Assembly (NCBI RefSeq): GCF_009901565.1
Contig: NZ_WXEW01000014.1
Location: 62,001-126,000, forward strand
DNA: 64,000 bases
Origin: Herbidospora solisilvae
GTDB taxonomy: Bacteria > Actinomycetota > Actinomycetes > Streptosporangiales > Streptosporangiaceae
Reading direction: 5' to 3'
The notes beneath the pieces were generated by a model. That model ran no database searches. It worked only from the letters and a program-made list of their open reading frames with translations, and was not told the origin of the DNA. Positions 61,885-64,000 of this stretch are shown here, piece by piece. Within the stretch, counting starts at the first letter, position 1. Each line of letters opens with the position of its first letter. The translations under genes were made by a program, and so were the position numbers.

Positions 61885-62957
61885 GTTAGGGCCAGACGCT
61901 TGAGCTGCTCCAGCACATCGGGATTCTGCAGCGGCCGCGTGAAGCCGACGATGGCCGACCGGTCGCGGTAGGTGGTCACCTTGATGGGGCCGCAGAGCGT
62001 GCAGCGCGCCTCGACCATCTTGCCCGGCGAGACCACCATGCCCACGTGGCCGGGGTTGTCGGCCGAGGTCCCGGGGCCGGCGTTGAAGAACACCAGATCC
62101 CCGGCCTGCTCCTCGCCCGCGTCGATGCGCACCCCGAACGGCCACTGCCCGAACGTGGTGCGGGGGATGTTCAACCCCGCGTTCCGGTACGCCATGTAGA
62201 TGATCCCCGAGCAGTCGTAGCCGGCGGGCCCGGTGCCGCCCCACACATAGGGCTTGCCGCGCTGCGCGAGGGCGTAGTCGAGGATCCTGTCGACCACCGC
62301 GTTGGGTGCGTCGTAGGCGACCTCGCAGGCCGGGTTGGCCTCCGGCGGCACGTCGACCGAGCCCGACTGGGCGTACTTGGCGGCGATCTCCAGCACCTGG
62401 TCGACGTACCAGTTGGCCCGGTTGTAGACGAACAGGGCCTTGCGCAGGTCGTCGGGGGCGCCGTTGCGCTTGAGCATCTTGGCCGCGCCCAGGATCGCGT
62501 CGGCGGGGTTGTAGACGTCGGCGACGCCGTCGTCGTCGCCGTCGGAGGCGTAGCCGTTGAACTCCGACGGGATCGGGATCCGGGCCTTGCCGCCCCACGT
62601 GCTGATGAGGAACTGCATCGGCCCGGCCGCGCCCGCGTAGTTGGTGCCGCTCTGCACGCCCGGCAGCTCCGACCGGCCGTGGTCGGTCTCGCGTTTGCCG
62701 ACGGCGGCCAGCACGTTCCACTGCACGCCGACGGCCTCGCCGTGCCGCTTGTAGAGCTCCAGCATCTCCGGCGGGATGTCCTCCTGCGCGGTCTCCGACA
62801 GGTCGGAGGTGTCGACCTCGCAGGCCGCCGAGCCGCCGCCCATCATGATGTTGGGCAGCGGCGTCATCAGCACGATCGCGCCGAACATGGCCAGGGGCAC
62901 CACGACGGCCAGCAGCCCGGCCAGCCACTTCCAGTTCGCGAGCCGGGTCGTGGTCAC
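61881..62957 (-). CDS. Transglycosylase-NlpC/P60 two-domain wall hydrolase
   Basis: A 358-residue membrane-anchored protein. One N-terminal helix (about 11-32), then a lysozyme-like transglycosylase domain (about 60-205; AAVGKRETDHGRSELPG, AGAAGPMQFLISTWG) and a C40 NlpC/P60 domain (about 225-345; GTGPAGYDCSGIIYMAYRNAG with the Cys, NPGHVGMVVSPG with the His). Such pairs cut glycan and peptide for secretion or conjugation machines. GTG start overlaps the previous gene's TGA by four bases. Its stop TAG shares CTAG with tnpB, so the IS end fixed its C-terminus. Confidence 0.9.
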   Translation of the reverse strand: MTTTRLANWKWLAGLLAVVVPLAMFGAIVLMTPLPNIMMGGGSAACEVDTSDLSETAQEDIPPEMLELYKRHGEAVGVQWNVLAAVGKRETDHGRSELPGVQSGTNYAGAAGPMQFLISTWGGKARIPIPSEFNGYASDGDDDGVADVYNPADAILGAAKMLKRNGAPDDLRKALFVYNRANWYVDQVLEIAAKYAQSGSVDVPPEANPACEVAYDAPNAVVDRILDYALAQRGKPYVWGGTGPAGYDCSGIIYMAYRNAGLNIPRTTFGQWPFGVRIDAGEEQAGDLVFFNAGPGTSADNPGHVGMVVSPGKMVEARCTLCGPIKVTTYRDRSAIVGFTRPLQNPDVLEQLKRLALT

Positions 62958-63586
62958 GGGGAGACGTCCCCGTCCTGGCCGCTGCCGGCCAGCTGCAGGT
63001 CGTAGACCCGCCAGTCGGAGCCGACCTGGACGACGGTGACCGCGTAGTCCTCGACCTGGTTCTTGGCCCCGCTCAACGCGGTGATCTCGGCGGTGCCCTC
63101 GACGACCACGACGACCGAGTCGGCCGACATGTCGCGGATCGACTTCAGCCGGGCCGAGCCCTTCGACACGATCTGGTCGGCCGTGTCGTGCTCGACGGCG
63201 GCCGGGGAGGTGACCGTACGGGTGAGGTCGTCGCCGAACTCGACCGTGGTGAACGCCTTGAGCCGGTCGGCCCGGCCCACCGCGTCGTTGTACGAGTAGG
63301 TGCCGTACTCGACGGTGAACCGCCGGGCCAGGTCGGCCGCCGCGCCGAGCTGGTCACGCGACAGCGGCAGGTAGGAGTAGACGTCGAACTCCGCCGACGG
63401 CGTGGTCGCCACCTGGCTCGGCACGGCCACCGGCGGCGCGGTGACCGTGCGGGTGGCTCCCGGAACCGCCGGTTCCGCCGCCCCGACCTCGCCGCTGCCG
63501 TCGCCCAGGGTCGTTAAGTAGATCCCGAGCACGGCCAGCACGACGACGGCGGCGACGAACAGGCCCTTCCTCCGGCCCTCGTTCAT
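62954..63586 (-). CDS. Single-pass membrane protein with NTF2-like domain
   Basis: A 210-residue protein: N-terminal helix (about 8-28), Pro/Thr linker with TRTVTAPPVAVPSQ, and an extracytoplasmic alpha/beta domain (about 68-200; LGAAADLARRFTVEYGTYSYNDA, ending VTVVQVGSDWRVYDLQLAG). This layout resembles NTF2-like or TcpC/VirB8-type assembly proteins of conjugation systems. It is coupled to the NlpC/P60 gene by a GTGA overlap and lies two bases after the Gly-rich gene. The VirB8-like reading is inference. Confidence 0.75.
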   Translation of the reverse strand: MNEGRRKGLFVAAVVVLAVLGIYLTTLGDGSGEVGAAEPAVPGATRTVTAPPVAVPSQVATTPSAEFDVYSYLPLSRDQLGAAADLARRFTVEYGTYSYNDAVGRADRLKAFTTVEFGDDLTRTVTSPAAVEHDTADQIVSKGSARLKSIRDMSADSVVVVVEGTAEITALSGAKNQVEDYAVTVVQVGSDWRVYDLQLAGSGQDGDVSP

Positions 63587-63588
63587 GA

Positions 63589-64000
63589 TCAGTCCTTGTC
63601 GCGGGGCCGCAACCAGAACGGCGCGGCGCTGTCACCACCGCCGCCGCTGCCACCGCCGGAGCCGCCACCGCGACCGCTGTCGGAGCGGCCGGGCAACCAG
63701 AGGGGCGGCGCGTCGGAGGAGCGGGCGGGTCGCTCGGCCGGACGCGGCGACTCGGCCCGGGGCGCGCGGGTCGGTTCGGGGCGGGGCCGCTGCGGTGGCG
63801 GCGACGACCGGCGCGACGACGAGCCCGACGACCGTCCGCCGCCACCGCCTCCGCCGAAGAACCCGCCGCCGAGGATGCCGCCGCCCGAACCGCGAGACGC
63901 GGAAGGCCGCGAGGCCCAGCCGCCCGAACGGCCGCTGAACCAGCCGCCACCGCCGCCGCCCGTGCCACTGCCACCGCCGCCCGAAGAGGCGCGGGCGGGA
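63589..64000 (-). CDS. Gly/Ser/Arg-rich protein, C-terminal part only (cut by window edge)
   Basis: The last 136 codons of a protein whose start lies beyond the window. The visible part is low-complexity: Gly runs (GGGFFGGGGGG), Arg/Ser and Pro stretches (SSPPPQRPRPEPTRAPRAE) and the repeated ends APPLWLPGRSD and SAAPFWLRPRDKD. It is likely the disordered tail of a membrane protein such as a TrbL/VirB6-like channel, judged from the neighbours; this is inference. In-frame with no stop to the edge; stop TGA at 63591-63589, two bases before the next gene's start. Confidence 0.65.
   Translation of the reverse strand, partial: PARASSGGGGSGTGGGGGGWFSGRSGGWASRPSASRGSGGGILGGGFFGGGGGGGRSSGSSSRRSSPPPQRPRPEPTRAPRAESPRPAERPARSSDAPPLWLPGRSDSGRGGGSGGGSGGGGDSAAPFWLRPRDKD

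Noticed and set aside
63589-64000. Short tandem DNA repeats or CRISPR-like pattern at the right end
   Set aside because: The repeats are Gly codons of a Gly-rich coding sequence; no spacer-repeat regularity exists.

Overview
The window is about 70% GC, starts many genes with GTG, and packs genes with short or overlapping junctions. It carries mycothiol biosynthesis (mshB), a sigE-rseA-htrA-tatB cluster, a DUF3117 gene and a 7Fe ferredoxin beside dapC. This points to a high-GC actinomycete, most likely Streptosporangiales (my inference from gene content; no search was possible). No tRNA, rRNA or CRISPR array was seen, and no gene-free stretch exceeds 300 bases.

Layout. 0-5.4 kb: CPBP peptidase, secreted and membrane proteins, a CitE-like lyase, BioY and an EamA exporter. 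5.5-22 kb: a conserved block whose order resembles the Mycobacterium tuberculosis Rv1170-Rv1232c region: PRC/MgtE_N/CBS protein, DUF1003, MarR, Mrp, TatB, HtrA, RseA, SigE, O-methyltransferase, leucyl aminopeptidase, DUF3117, PaaX, 3-methyladenine glycosylase, DivIVA-like protein, two LOG proteins, DapE, DapC and ferredoxin. The envelope-stress regulon (SigE/RseA/HtrA/TatB) and the lysine/peptidoglycan enzymes DapE and DapC are its core. 22-34 kb: accessory genes before the block resumes at mshB (34.9-35.7 kb): a lone substrate-binding lipoprotein, a methyltransferase, the three-gene helicase cassette (24.4-30.1 kb), a GH25 lysozyme, a cysteinyl-tRNA-synthetase-like pseudo-enzyme, VapBC, a metallo-hydrolase and a flavin reductase.

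35.7-42 kb: an S9 peptidase, a heterodimeric ABC exporter with one degenerate ATP site, and a divergent HTH/Clp-N pair under a twin operator. 42-53.4 kb: two different three-subunit succinate dehydrogenase operons pointing away from each other. Between them lie a LysR regulator with a perfect T-N11-A dyad and a receiver-phosphatase / histidine kinase / receiver module. The second operon is preceded by two tandem CRP-like sites. 53.4-64 kb: a type-B carboxylesterase, a GH87-like beta-helix glycosidase, two proline-rich membrane-anchored proteins, MutT, an IS605-type tnpB element, and the end of a secretion- or conjugation-like locus (transglycosylase-NlpC/P60 protein, small membrane protein, Gly-rich protein cut by the window edge).

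The best candidate for an undescribed system is the cassette at 24423-30104. A RelE-like/UvrD-HelD-like helicase is flanked by two paralogous proteins. These share N- and C-terminal domains I do not recognise, and one of them carries a near-consensus sigma-70 region 4 helix-turn-helix plus a HARE-type winged helix.
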